56,885 bases of DNA, from the NCBI GenBank assembly GCA_027486415.1, contig JAIXPC010000009.1, positions 1 to 56,885 on the forward strand. Direction: 5' to 3'. Positions 1 to 7,831 of the stretch are shown in pieces. The DNA comes from Sphingomonadales bacterium. GTDB taxonomy: Bacteria > Pseudomonadota > Alphaproteobacteria > Sphingomonadales > Sphingomonadaceae. Position 1 is the stretch's first letter. Each line of letters begins with the position of its first letter. Position numbers and translations under genes: made by a program. The notes under the pieces are model-generated. The model was not told the DNA's origin. It saw only the letters and a program-made list of their open reading frames with translations, and searched no databases.

Positions 1-33
<33 letters not shown>

Positions 34-40
34 CCCAAAA

Positions 41-71
41 AAGCCCCCGCCCTCCACAGCGGGGGCTTTTT
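41..71 (+). terminator. Intrinsic terminator of the tRNA gene
   Basis: Perfect stem GCCCCCGC (43-50) / GCGGGGGC (59-66) with an 8-nt loop, flanked by A residues on the left and TTTTT (67-71) on the right. It sits 10 bases after the tRNA CCA and points the same way. Confidence 0.9.
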
Positions 72-150
72 GCCGTCAGACCAAACCATAACCACCCCAC
101 ATACGCCCAACACCCAGGGAGCAAAGCATTGCGCGCCCGCCTGGTGCAGA

Positions 151-1413
151 TCATCCGGCAACCGCAGTCCGGCCCGGCCTGACGCTGGCGGCAGGCCCGC
201 CGAGCCAGTCGCAGATGGCATCGGCAGCTGATGCAGCGCCGTCAGTGGCGCGGACGCTGTCGGCGAGAGGCGCGATGCCGGTGCCAGGATCAGCCAGCAG
301 CCGCGCCAGCGCGGCCGGGGCATCGCCGCCGTGGAAGCGGTGGGCCGGCAGGCTGTGGCCAAGGCCAAGGCGCGTCAGGCGCGCGGCGTTGTCGAACTGA
401 TCGCCAAGATGCGGGATGAGCAGCTGCGCCTTGCCGGCAGCCAGCGCCTGGGCAACGGTGCCGATGCCGCCGTGATGGACAATGGCCGCAGCGTGCGGGA
501 ACAGCGCAGCATAATCGGCGTGGGGGCGGCGAATGACGTCGCGGTGGCGCTTGTCCGGCCCGGGCGCGATCAAGACGGCTCGCCGGCCGAGCGCACGCGC
601 CGCCGCCAACGCCGTCGCCGGGAAATCGCCGGGCGAGGCACCGGCAAGGCTGCCCAGCGTGAACACGATGGGCGGCGGCCCGTGCGCCAGAAAATCGGCC
701 AGATCGGGATCGATCGCACCGGTGACGCCGCGCACGAACCCGGTGGCGTGCAGTCCGCGCCGTTCCGGGCCGCCGAACCAGCTGGGATAGAGCGCCAGCG
801 CGGGTGTGGCCGGCAGCTGGAAGAGTGGCGCAGCCCGGATCCGGGCGAGGCCGTGCGCCGCCCGCACGTCATCGATGGCGCCGCCCAGCCACAGGGCCAG
901 AAAGCGACGCACACCGTTCAGTGCCGACCGGTTCCATATGTGCGCGAACCGGCCTCGCCGGTGCAGCAGGGGCCACAGGCTGGGGCTGACCGGAGGATCG
1001 TCGGGCTGCGGGAGCGCGAAGGGCTGCAGCACGGCAGGGATCAGCCGTGCGCCGTGCTTTTCGGCGATGATCGGCGCGGCCAGCACGAATGGGGAGGCAA
1101 TGATGGCGTCCGCGCCGGTGGCTACGGCGTCCAGGCGCCGGGCATAGTTGGGCAGGGTGTCGATCAGGATGCGCCTGACGGTGACGAGCTGCGATTGCGG
1201 CAGGCGCTGTGCCTGTGTGGCGGTGGGTAGGCCGGCGCTGACTGGAAGTGCTGCCACGGCGTCTAGGCCGGCAGCGGTGGCCAGCGGCACCTGCGCCGCC
1301 GGCACCACCATCACCACCGATGCGCCGCGCCGTTGCAGCGCCTGGCCGATGAACAGGAAGGGATTGAGATCGCCCAGCGAGCCGATGGTGGCAATGATGA
1401 TGCGGGCCGCCAT
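151..1413 (-). CDS. GT1-family glycosyltransferase (YjiC/MGT-like)
   Basis: A 420-residue protein of the UDP-glycosyltransferase fold (GT-B). The N-terminal Rossmann half begins with IIIATIGSLGDLNPF, the typical 'GSxGDxxP' glycine loop of antibiotic/sterol/rhamnosyl glucosyltransferases. The C-terminal half has the nucleotide-sugar signature HHGGIGTVAQALAAG near residue 310 followed by IPHLGDQFDNA. No signal peptide or membrane helix is seen, so it is expected to act in the cytoplasm on a lipid or secondary-metabolite acceptor that cannot be named from sequence. It is followed head-to-tail on the same strand by nothing but the tRNA region. Upstream lies the beta-barrel gene at 1431, only 17 bases away, so both may be on one transcript. 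Confidence 0.8.
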   Translation of the reverse strand: MAARIIIATIGSLGDLNPFLFIGQALQRRGASVVMVVPAAQVPLATAAGLDAVAALPVSAGLPTATQAQRLPQSQLVTVRRILIDTLPNYARRLDAVATGADAIIASPFVLAAPIIAEKHGARLIPAVLQPFALPQPDDPPVSPSLWPLLHRRGRFAHIWNRSALNGVRRFLALWLGGAIDDVRAAHGLARIRAAPLFQLPATPALALYPSWFGGPERRGLHATGFVRGVTGAIDPDLADFLAHGPPPIVFTLGSLAGASPGDFPATALAAARALGRRAVLIAPGPDKRHRDVIRRPHADYAALFPHAAAIVHHGGIGTVAQALAAGKAQLLIPHLGDQFDNAARLTRLGLGHSLPAHRFHGGDAPAALARLLADPGTGIAPLADSVRATDGAASAADAICDWLGGPAASVRPGRTAVAG

Positions 1414-1430
1414 CGCGATCGGGCGGGTGT

Positions 1431-2093
1431 TCAGAAACCGAAGCGGATGCCGGCTTCGACCGCGTGCATCTTCAGGCCTTCGATCCGCACCGATCCGAAT
1501 TGCGGAATGTCGTTCACGGTCACGCCGGGCGTGGCGAAATAGCGATAGCCGACGGTGAGCGCGCTGGTGTCTGACAGCGCCACGCCGACGCCGGCCATCA
1601 GCTGCCAGGCAAAGCCGGTGCGGCTGCCGCTGACCGGGCCGAAGCTGGTGACGGGGCCTCCAAAGGGCAAGCCGACACCGGCCACATCACTGGCACGGAA
1701 GCGGGCGATGCCCACGCCGCCGCCGACATAGGGCTTGATCGGGCCAAGATTGAGCGCGGGATCGAAATAGGCGTTGACCATGGCGCTGAGTGCCGAGGCA
1801 TGGCCGGTGCCGGGCAGGGTGAGGCCGAAACCGCGCGCGCCGCCGACATCATTGCGGCGATAGCTGGCCTCCACCTCCGCCCGCAGCGGACCAAAGCCGG
1901 AGCCGACCGCACCGATAATGGCATAGCCATTCTTGAGATCGCCACTGATGCCGGTATCGGTCTGGAGGTCGCGCGGCATGGTCAGGCCGCCGCTGATCGA
2001 CACATAGGACGCGGATTGTGCCGCAGCCGGAGCGCTGCCGATCAGGGCAATGATCAGAAACGGCAATGAAGCCAGCGCTTTGTTGAACGTCAT
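1431..2093 (-). CDS. Small outer-membrane beta-barrel protein
   Basis: A 220-residue protein with a signal peptide (MTFNKALASLPFLIIALIG...AAAQS), alternating amphipathic strands rich in Gly and aromatic residues, and a C-terminal ...IEAGIRFGF-like strand ending in Phe, the BAM recognition signal. It resembles the OmpA-like transmembrane/Msp4-P44 surface antigen group of alphaproteobacteria (8-stranded porin-like barrels, around 200-230 residues). The ATG at 2093 is preferred over the GTG at 2108 because ACGGGA lies 6 bases upstream of it and the signal peptide starts there. That Shine-Dalgarno is part of a hairpin (see 2101-2137). The ligand is unknown. Confidence 0.7.
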   Translation of the reverse strand: MTFNKALASLPFLIIALIGSAPAAAQSASYVSISGGLTMPRDLQTDTGISGDLKNGYAIIGAVGSGFGPLRAEVEASYRRNDVGGARGFGLTLPGTGHASALSAMVNAYFDPALNLGPIKPYVGGGVGIARFRASDVAGVGLPFGGPVTSFGPVSGSRTGFAWQLMAGVGVALSDTSALTVGYRYFATPGVTVNDIPQFGSVRIEGLKMHAVEAGIRFGF

Positions 2094-2100
2094 CCCATGT

Positions 2101-2137
2101 CCCGTCACGGCAGATTGTCAGGTCTGCCCGTAACGGG
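2101..2137 (-). promoter_or_regulatory. Hairpin that encloses the ribosome-binding site of the beta-barrel gene
   Basis: On the minus strand the RNA can pair CCCGT (2137-2133) with ACGGG (2105-2101), then CC(C)GT/ACGG-type pairs and CAGA/TCTG around an 8-nt loop. The 3' arm ACGGG is the Shine-Dalgarno of the gene starting at 2093. It may act as a terminator stem for the upstream patatin gene or mask the ribosome-binding site; there is no U tract. Confidence 0.45.
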
Positions 2138-2165
2138 GCGATGGTGGGATTGTTCCGGCGGCGCG

Positions 2166-3548
2166 TCAGGGCGCCGGTGGCGGCGGGATGATGGCGCGCA
2201 GATCGATCCACGGCGACGGATTGCGCTGCGCCTTGGCTTTGCCGAAGGCGCGCAGGCAGGCCATGAAAGCCGGGTTGAAGAAGCGTTCCTTGCCCTTGAT
2301 GCATTGCTGCGGCGTACCGTCCGTCGCCGTCCAGCGGTTGTAGCCGTCGGCGGTGGCAAGATGGATGGCGCCTTGCGGGTGGAACAGTCGCAGCGATGCG
2401 ATCGAGCCGACCTCCACCTGGTTGACGATGATCGACTGGGTGCGAAGGGCGGCGGTGATGGCGGTGAAATCTGTGTTCACATCCTCGTCATTGCCCGGCA
2501 CGCCGCCTTTGCCCAGCAGTTGGGTCGGTCCGTTGCGGATGACATAGAGCGTGGCCGGCGGCGCACTGTCCACCGCGGCCGCGCGGGCGGCGGCTTCGGC
2601 GACGCTGGCCAGGAACACCGATTGGCGCACGCCGCCATCATAATAGACCTTGTTACCGATGCGGACGGGCTGGAAGAACAGCGGCATGCCGGCCGACGCC
2701 AGCGCCGCCCCGGTGATGCAGTCGCGGGCGACGCGATTGGCCTCGGTTCGCGCCGGGGTGCGGGGGGCGGTGGCGGCGGCGTGGCGGGCCATGCTGTTGA
2801 TATCGGCCACCATGAAGCGGCCGCTTTCGGCCTCCACGAAACCGATCAGCACCTGGCGCGGGGTGACCGCCAGCGCATCGATCATCGGGCAGCCCCGGGC
2901 CGGATCGCCGCCGGTGCACAATGCGCCTTCGATGGCGCTGCGCAGCGGGCTGATGCCAGCCATCGAGCCGGTGATGGCGGCCAGCGCGGCCGGGTTGGCG
3001 TTGACCAGGTCGGACTGGCTGGCCGGTGAATAGGATCGGACCAGCGCCTGATAGGCTTCTGGCGTATTGAGCGCGACGAAGATGCTTTGCAGGCCGCCGG
3101 TCGACACGCCGGTGATGATCTGCGGATCGATGGCCCGCGGCGATGATTGCAGCTGGCTGAGGAAGCCGGCGCCGAACGCACCCCACTGGCCGCCGCCCGA
3201 CAGCAGCAGCGCCTGCACCGGTTTCGGCGGAGTGGCCGCGCGGGCCACAAGCCCGTTTTCAGGGGTGATGGTCGCTTCGCGTTGCGGGCGCGCGCGGCGG
3301 AAGGCTTCGGTGAGCGGATCGGATGCCGTCGGCGGCGGCGCGCGCAGGCTGTGGCTTACGATCGCATCGGTGACCTCGACCGGCGGCGGCGCATCGGACT
3401 GGATGTCACGCTCCAGCGGGGATGGCGGCAGCGCGGTAACGACCGAATCGAAGATCGGGCAGGTGAGGCTGATCGGCCCGCGCGTCGCGCAGCCTGGCAA
3501 CATCACGGCCAGCGCCGCCACCAACGCCCAATCCCGCAAGGTCATCAT
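2166..3548 (-). CDS. Patatin-like phospholipase, lipoprotein
   Basis: A 460-residue protein. The N-terminus MMTLRDWALVAALAVMLPGCA is a lipoprotein signal with lipobox LPGC, so it should be anchored in the envelope. The patatin fold is clear: oxyanion loop SGGGQWGAFGAGF, nucleophile elbow GVSTG (Gly-x-Ser-x-Gly) and the DGG of the Ser-Asp dyad in YYDGGVRQSVF. This predicts a lipid acyl hydrolase. Start: ATG 3548 (or 3545) follows an AGGGGGG Shine-Dalgarno; upstream in-frame codons to 3656 lack homology or a signal. It is divergent from the regulator gene at 3753, across a 204-base spacer with an ACACGTGT palindrome (3653-3660) and two direct CGTGAAA copies (about 3685-3702). Confidence 0.8.
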   Translation of the reverse strand: MMTLRDWALVAALAVMLPGCATRGPISLTCPIFDSVVTALPPSPLERDIQSDAPPPVEVTDAIVSHSLRAPPPTASDPLTEAFRRARPQREATITPENGLVARAATPPKPVQALLLSGGGQWGAFGAGFLSQLQSSPRAIDPQIITGVSTGGLQSIFVALNTPEAYQALVRSYSPASQSDLVNANPAALAAITGSMAGISPLRSAIEGALCTGGDPARGCPMIDALAVTPRQVLIGFVEAESGRFMVADINSMARHAAATAPRTPARTEANRVARDCITGAALASAGMPLFFQPVRIGNKVYYDGGVRQSVFLASVAEAAARAAAVDSAPPATLYVIRNGPTQLLGKGGVPGNDEDVNTDFTAITAALRTQSIIVNQVEVGSIASLRLFHPQGAIHLATADGYNRWTATDGTPQQCIKGKERFFNPAFMACLRAFGKAKAQRNPSPWIDLRAIIPPPPAP

Positions 3549-3752
3549 GCCCCCCTGCCCCCTGCCGGTCATCACCGGCTTCCATCCGCCGCCAGCCTGC
3601 TTGCCATGCCAGCGCCGGGCACCATGATCCGGCACACATCGGCTTTGATCAGACACGTGTATTCCACCTTATTGTGTTTCAAAACGTGAAAGCAGCGTGA
3701 AAAACCGTCTGCGAATTGCATACTTGCGGTAATATGCCGGTCGCGGGTAACG

Positions 3753-5450
3753 ATGGCGATCACCGGGGCAAAGCCAATGCAGTCAGGCACGTGGGGCAAA
3801 TATCGATTGCGTCTGGTCGGGCCATTCCGCCTGACCGGCGGCGATGGTGCGCGCATCGAGGTGAGCAGCCGCAAGGGCCGCGCCCTGATCGCCATGCTGG
3901 CGATGTCACCGGATGGCGAACGCACCCGCGGCTGGTTGCAGGATCGGCTGTGGGGCAGCCGCCCGCCGGTGCAGGCGCAGGCCAGTCTGCGCCGCGAGCT
4001 GGCGAATCTCAGGATGGCCGTCAATCCGCCCGGCAGGCCAGCGCTGCTCAACGCCGATTATCAGCGCGCCTGGCTGGATCTTTCGCAGCTGACCGTGGAT
4101 ACGACGGGCGCTGGTGGCGGCGAATTTCTGGAAGGCATCGATCTGCCGGGCGAGGACGGGTTCGAGGACTGGCTGCGCGAGCAGCGCCAGGCGCTGGCCC
4201 GTGGCGGGCGCCCCGCGCCGGTCGTGCCACCGTCGCAGCCCAGCGTTGCCGAAATGCTGGGTGGGGCGCCGCCATCGATGCCGGTGCAGCCGTCGATCGC
4301 CGTGCTGCCCTTCGTCGATCTCTCCCCCGCCCGCGATCTGGGGTTCGTGGCCGACGGCGTTGCCGAGGAAGTGACGGGCGCGCTGGTGCGCTGCTCCACC
4401 CTGTTTGTGGTGGCCGCGGGTGCTGCCGATGGACCGCCGCTGGCCGGCAGCCGGCTGGCGTTGAGCCGGCAACTGGGCGTGCGTTACCTGGTGGAAGGCA
4501 GTGTGCGCGGCGATGGCGACAAGGTGCGTGCCAGCCTGCGCCTGATCGACGGGCCGGCCAACCGCCAGGTGTGGGCCGAAAGCTTTGAAGGGCCGCTGTC
4601 GGATCTGTTCGGCCTGCAGGATCATATCGCCGCCACCATCGCGCCGCTGATCGATTCGCGCGTGGAAACCAGTGAACGGCAGCGGGCGCTGGCCAATCCG
4701 GCCGGATCGGGCGATGCCTACCTGCTGTATTGGCGCGCCAACGCCCTGTTTCGCCAGTGGCAGCGCGATGGCGTGGTGGAAGCCATGGGCCTGATCGAAC
4801 AATTGCTGGCGATGGAGCCGGGCAATGCCTGGGGCGCGGCGCTGGGCGCCTTTTGCCACGCGATGATGGTGGCGCAGGGCTGGACCGACGATCCCGCGCG
4901 GCACCGGGCCGAGGCCCATCGACTTTACGATCTGGCACTGCGCCACGGCGGCGATGATCCGTTCGTGCTGGGCTATGCCGCGGGCGTTCACCTCGTGCTG
5001 GGCGGCGACATGGTGGTGGCCGATCGGCTGATCGATCAGGCGCTGGCGTTGCAGCCGTCGTCGGCCTCAACCTTGTTCTGGGGCGGCTGGGTGGACGTGG
5101 CCAACAGCCGGGCCGATCGCGGCCTTGAACGCTTCCGCCTTGCGCTGCGGCTCAATCCGCGATCCGCGGTCAGGCCCTATAATTATACCGGCATGGGCCT
5201 GTGCCTGCTGGCCCGGGGCGAGATCGCCGATGCGTTGCTGCTGCTGGGGGAGGCCGTGCAGCATCTGCCCAATTACCCGACGACGCTGGCCGCCCTGTGC
5301 CTGGCGCAGGCGCTTTCGGGCAATGGCGCCGCCGCGGCCGCCACGGCGGCGCGATTGTCAGACGTGGGCGGCGTGGATGGCGCGCTGGCGATGATCCGCG
5401 ATCCGCGCGCGCGGGCGATGATCACCGCCCTGATCCCGCAGGCGGCCTAG
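3753..5450 (+). CDS. Winged-helix / TolB-like / TPR regulator
   Basis: A 565-residue soluble protein with three parts. Residues about 15-100 look like the OmpR/SARP-type winged helix (YRLRLVGPFRLTGGDGARIEV...KGRALIAMLAMSPDGERTRGWLQDRLWG). Residues about 180-310 are the 'adenylate-cyclase-associated' TolB-N/FlgO-like domain (SIAVLPFVDLSPARDLGFVADGVAEEV; YLVEGSVRGDGDKVRASLRLID). The rest to 565 is TPR-like repeats. No cyclase domain is present. The architecture is a transcriptional regulator that senses through its repeat domain. The start may be ATG 3753 or ATG 3777 (GGGG about 10 bases upstream); neither is certain. It is convergent with the oxidase gene at 5447 and shares its stop region (CTAG). 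Confidence 0.75.
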   Translation: MAITGAKPMQSGTWGKYRLRLVGPFRLTGGDGARIEVSSRKGRALIAMLAMSPDGERTRGWLQDRLWGSRPPVQAQASLRRELANLRMAVNPPGRPALLNADYQRAWLDLSQLTVDTTGAGGGEFLEGIDLPGEDGFEDWLREQRQALARGGRPAPVVPPSQPSVAEMLGGAPPSMPVQPSIAVLPFVDLSPARDLGFVADGVAEEVTGALVRCSTLFVVAAGAADGPPLAGSRLALSRQLGVRYLVEGSVRGDGDKVRASLRLIDGPANRQVWAESFEGPLSDLFGLQDHIAATIAPLIDSRVETSERQRALANPAGSGDAYLLYWRANALFRQWQRDGVVEAMGLIEQLLAMEPGNAWGAALGAFCHAMMVAQGWTDDPARHRAEAHRLYDLALRHGGDDPFVLGYAAGVHLVLGGDMVVADRLIDQALALQPSSASTLFWGGWVDVANSRADRGLERFRLALRLNPRSAVRPYNYTGMGLCLLARGEIADALLLLGEAVQHLPNYPTTLAALCLAQALSGNGAAAAATAARLSDVGGVDGALAMIRDPRARAMITALIPQAA

Positions 5451-6994
5451 GCCAGCCCCCATTGCTCGAGCGCCGGATTGGTGATGATGGCGCGCATCGC
5501 CGGCGGCAGCAGCCGCCGCCGTGCCGCCTGCCACTGCACCCGGCCAACGCCATAATCCCGCGCCACCAGATCGGCATCGATGCCGCCCAGCTTGCCCCAG
5601 TGCATGGCATAGGGAATGCCGGCCGCATCCAGCGCCCCGCGCACCGCCCTGGCCGCCATCGGCCCCACGGGTGACAGGCTGGTGCCCAGTCCATCGAGAT
5701 TGATGACCACCGTTTCGGGAAAGCGGGTGAAGGCCATGGTGCCGGCGGCATTGTCGACCGGGCGCAGCGTGAAAACGAAGTGGCGCGGCAGGCCCTTCAC
5801 CGCCGTCAGCGCGGCCTGAACGGCATCGGCAATCCGGTCACGCGGGATGGCAAAGGCGGCATTGTAGAGCGGCGCCAGCGGCTTGTGCGGCCCGTTCAGC
5901 TCGCCCCACGTCCCCCAGCGCTGGCCAAACGGCGTCGGCTGGAACTGGGATCGCAGCACGGCCGGCACGTTGATGTCCTGCGGGTTCACCGAGGCTGCGG
6001 CGGCCCTCGCGTCCGTGATCGGTGCGGCCCGGCCAAGGCCGTTCAGCGGCTGGTTGAGGTGAAGATCATCGAGCGCACACGTGCCGGCCGCCTCGCACTG
6101 TTCGCGCTGGAAATAGAGCGTGTGCATTGCCGGCTGGGTGAAGGGTTCGAAGGGGTCCAGCGTCACCTCGATGAAATAGGGATCGGCATCATGGCTCTGC
6201 GTCAACGCCCGCCAGTTGCCGGCAGCGAGCTGGTCGAGCCAATCCGTGCTGATCGGGGCCAGCGCCGCCAGCACGTCGCAGATGAACAGCGGCACGGTTT
6301 CGATCACCACGGCATTGATCACGCCCATGCCGCCCAGATGGATCAGCGCCGCATCGAACAGGCGGTCATCGCGCAGCACTCGCGCGCCCAGCTGCCGGGC
6401 AAAGCCATCGGCCATCACCGGCTGGCTGCGCCGTTCCAGCCACCAGCTCACGCCCGGCCCGGCCACGATGTGCAGGGCGCGAACATGGTTCTGAAAGCCC
6501 CCGGCCCGGTGCGCGCCGCCATGTACGCCGGTGCCGATCGCGCCGGCCACCGTCTGGCCATCGTGCGATCCCGATGTGCGGATCGATCGGCCGCGCGCCG
6601 CCAGCGCCCGGTTCAGCTGGCCGATGCGGGTGCCGCCCCAGACCAGCGCCAGGCATTCCGGATTGGGGATGCGCGCCTGTTCGGGGGCGACAGGCCACAC
6701 CAGCCCGTCATCGCTGCACGGCCCGCCATCATTCACCCTGACGCCCAGGATGCAGCCATCGCCGGCCACCAGATCGGTGAACGACCAGGCCGAACCCATC
6801 GGGTTGACCGTGTGGCCGGCCAGCCGGGAACGGCCCAGCATCTGCGCCGTGGCGTTGGCAATCTGCACCAGCGTGGAGACAGGCTGACCCTGCGGCGTGT
6901 CAAAGCGCACGTCACATTTCTGGGCGACGCGGTGATTGACGCTTTCGTGGTAGTTCTTCCACTGTTGCGCGCCGCGTTCGATGATGTGTGCCAT
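5447..6994 (-). CDS. FAD-linked oxidase, aldonolactone-oxidase-like (VAO/PCMH family)
   Basis: A 515-residue protein with a PCMH-type FAD domain: LAGHTVNPMGSAWSFTDLV and GSHDGQTVAGAIGTGVHGG match the pyrophosphate-binding segments of D-arabinono-lactone and gulonolactone oxidases. A C-terminal HWGK (in MHWGKLGG) sits where those enzymes carry HWxK, and supports membership of the aldonolactone oxidoreductase group. Substrate unknown. Start: ATG 6994 has GGGGG 8 bases upstream; an in-frame ATG at 7012 is possible. A TATAAT box lies 36-41 bases upstream of the start. No signal peptide is seen. It shares a palindromic CTAG stop with the convergent regulator gene. Confidence 0.75.
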   Translation of the reverse strand: MAHIIERGAQQWKNYHESVNHRVAQKCDVRFDTPQGQPVSTLVQIANATAQMLGRSRLAGHTVNPMGSAWSFTDLVAGDGCILGVRVNDGGPCSDDGLVWPVAPEQARIPNPECLALVWGGTRIGQLNRALAARGRSIRTSGSHDGQTVAGAIGTGVHGGAHRAGGFQNHVRALHIVAGPGVSWWLERRSQPVMADGFARQLGARVLRDDRLFDAALIHLGGMGVINAVVIETVPLFICDVLAALAPISTDWLDQLAAGNWRALTQSHDADPYFIEVTLDPFEPFTQPAMHTLYFQREQCEAAGTCALDDLHLNQPLNGLGRAAPITDARAAAASVNPQDINVPAVLRSQFQPTPFGQRWGTWGELNGPHKPLAPLYNAAFAIPRDRIADAVQAALTAVKGLPRHFVFTLRPVDNAAGTMAFTRFPETVVINLDGLGTSLSPVGPMAARAVRGALDAAGIPYAMHWGKLGGIDADLVARDYGVGRVQWQAARRRLLPPAMRAIITNPALEQWGLA

Positions 6995-7029
6995 GGAAAA
7001 GCCCCCATCCATGTGAAATGGAGGCACAC

Positions 7030-7035
7030 ATTATA
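7030..7035 (-). promoter_or_regulatory. -10 element (TATAAT) of the FAD-oxidase gene
   Basis: Reading the minus strand, TATAAT occurs 35 bases before the start at 6994. The -35 region is weak (CCTTGT, 16-base spacer). A perfect inverted repeat GGCTGAA-TGT-TTCAGCC (7056-7072) lies just upstream and could be an operator or the terminator stem of the HNH gene. Confidence 0.5.
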
Positions 7036-7055
7036 TGCAGTTTGATTGCAGACAA

Positions 7056-7072
7056 GGCTGAATGTTTCAGCC
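7056..7072. repeat. Perfect 7-bp inverted repeat (3-base loop)
   Basis: GGCTGAA (7056-7062), TGT, TTCAGCC (7066-7072). It lies between the end of the HNH gene and the -10 box of the oxidase gene, so it may serve as a terminator stem for the former or an operator for the latter. Read on the minus strand it is followed by TTGTCT, not a clean U tract. Confidence 0.5.
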
Positions 7073-7093
7073 GAACGAAAGGGCCTTTACCGA

Positions 7094-7693
7094 TCAGGCC
7101 AGCAGTTCCACATCCCAATACAGGTAATCGCGCCAGGTTTCGTGACAATAATGCGGCGGGAAAGCGCGTCCATGGGCCTGCAGTTCGTGGGTGGACGGCT
7201 GGCCCGGCCGCGACAGCAGGTGCATATGGGCCTCGGCCGGGGTGCGGCCGCCCTTTTTCAGATTGCAGGGCGCACAGGCGGTGGTGACATTTTCCCACGT
7301 GGTGCGTCCGCCATAGGCCCGCGGGATGACGTGATCGAAAGTCAGTTCCCCGCCCGGCACGCCGCAGTATTGGCAGGTGAAGCGATCGCGCAGGAACAGG
7401 TTGAAGCGGGTGAAGGCCGGGTGGCTGGCGGGGCGCACATATTGGCGGAGCGCGATCACCGACGGCAGCTTCATGCGGCACGATGGCGATGCGATCTCGC
7501 GGTCATATTCGGCGATGATGTCCACCCGTTCCAGAAACGCGGCCTTGATCGCCGTCTGCCACGGCCACAGCGACAGTGGGTAGTATGACAGCGGGGTATA
7601 ATCGGCGTTCAGCACCAGGGCCGGGCAGGCTTCTGGCGAAATCAGGCTGCGTTCGGTGACGAATTTCTGATCGATCAACTCAGCCGTCAGCAT
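7094..7693 (-). CDS. HNH endonuclease family protein
   Basis: A 199-residue protein with a complete HNH/zinc module: C107-x2-C110 (FTCQYC), D120-H121 (TFDHVIP), N135 and C140-x2-C143 (ACAPCNLKKGG). The N-terminal half (VLNADYTPLSYYPLSLWPWQTAIKAAF) is the conserved extension of a widespread stand-alone HNH family found as a housekeeping gene in many alphaproteobacteria. A nuclease activity is predicted, but the cellular role of the family is not known to me. Start: GGGGAGGA lies 6 bases before ATG 7693. It stands alone, divergent from gluQ. Confidence 0.8.
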   Translation of the reverse strand: MLTAELIDQKFVTERSLISPEACPALVLNADYTPLSYYPLSLWPWQTAIKAAFLERVDIIAEYDREIASPSCRMKLPSVIALRQYVRPASHPAFTRFNLFLRDRFTCQYCGVPGGELTFDHVIPRAYGGRTTWENVTTACAPCNLKKGGRTPAEAHMHLLSRPGQPSTHELQAHGRAFPPHYCHETWRDYLYWDVELLA

Positions 7694-7750
7694 CGGGTCC
7701 TCCCCTTGTCACCGGGGCGGCGATACGCTGACACGGGCCCAGTCGCACAA

Positions 7751-7786
7751 GGGTCGCCGGGCGACCCCAGGGCCGCAAGCGCGGCC
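7751..7786. repeat. Two adjacent GC-rich hairpins in a divergent spacer
   Basis: GGGTCGC-CGG-GCGACCC (7751-7767) is followed directly by GGCCGC-AAGC-GCGGCC (7771-7786). They lie between the divergent HNH and gluQ genes; neither has a T tract. Confidence 0.5.
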
Positions 7787-7831
7787 GTTCCGTGATGCGC
7801 CAGCCTTTACAACAGATTGTATGTCAGGCCA

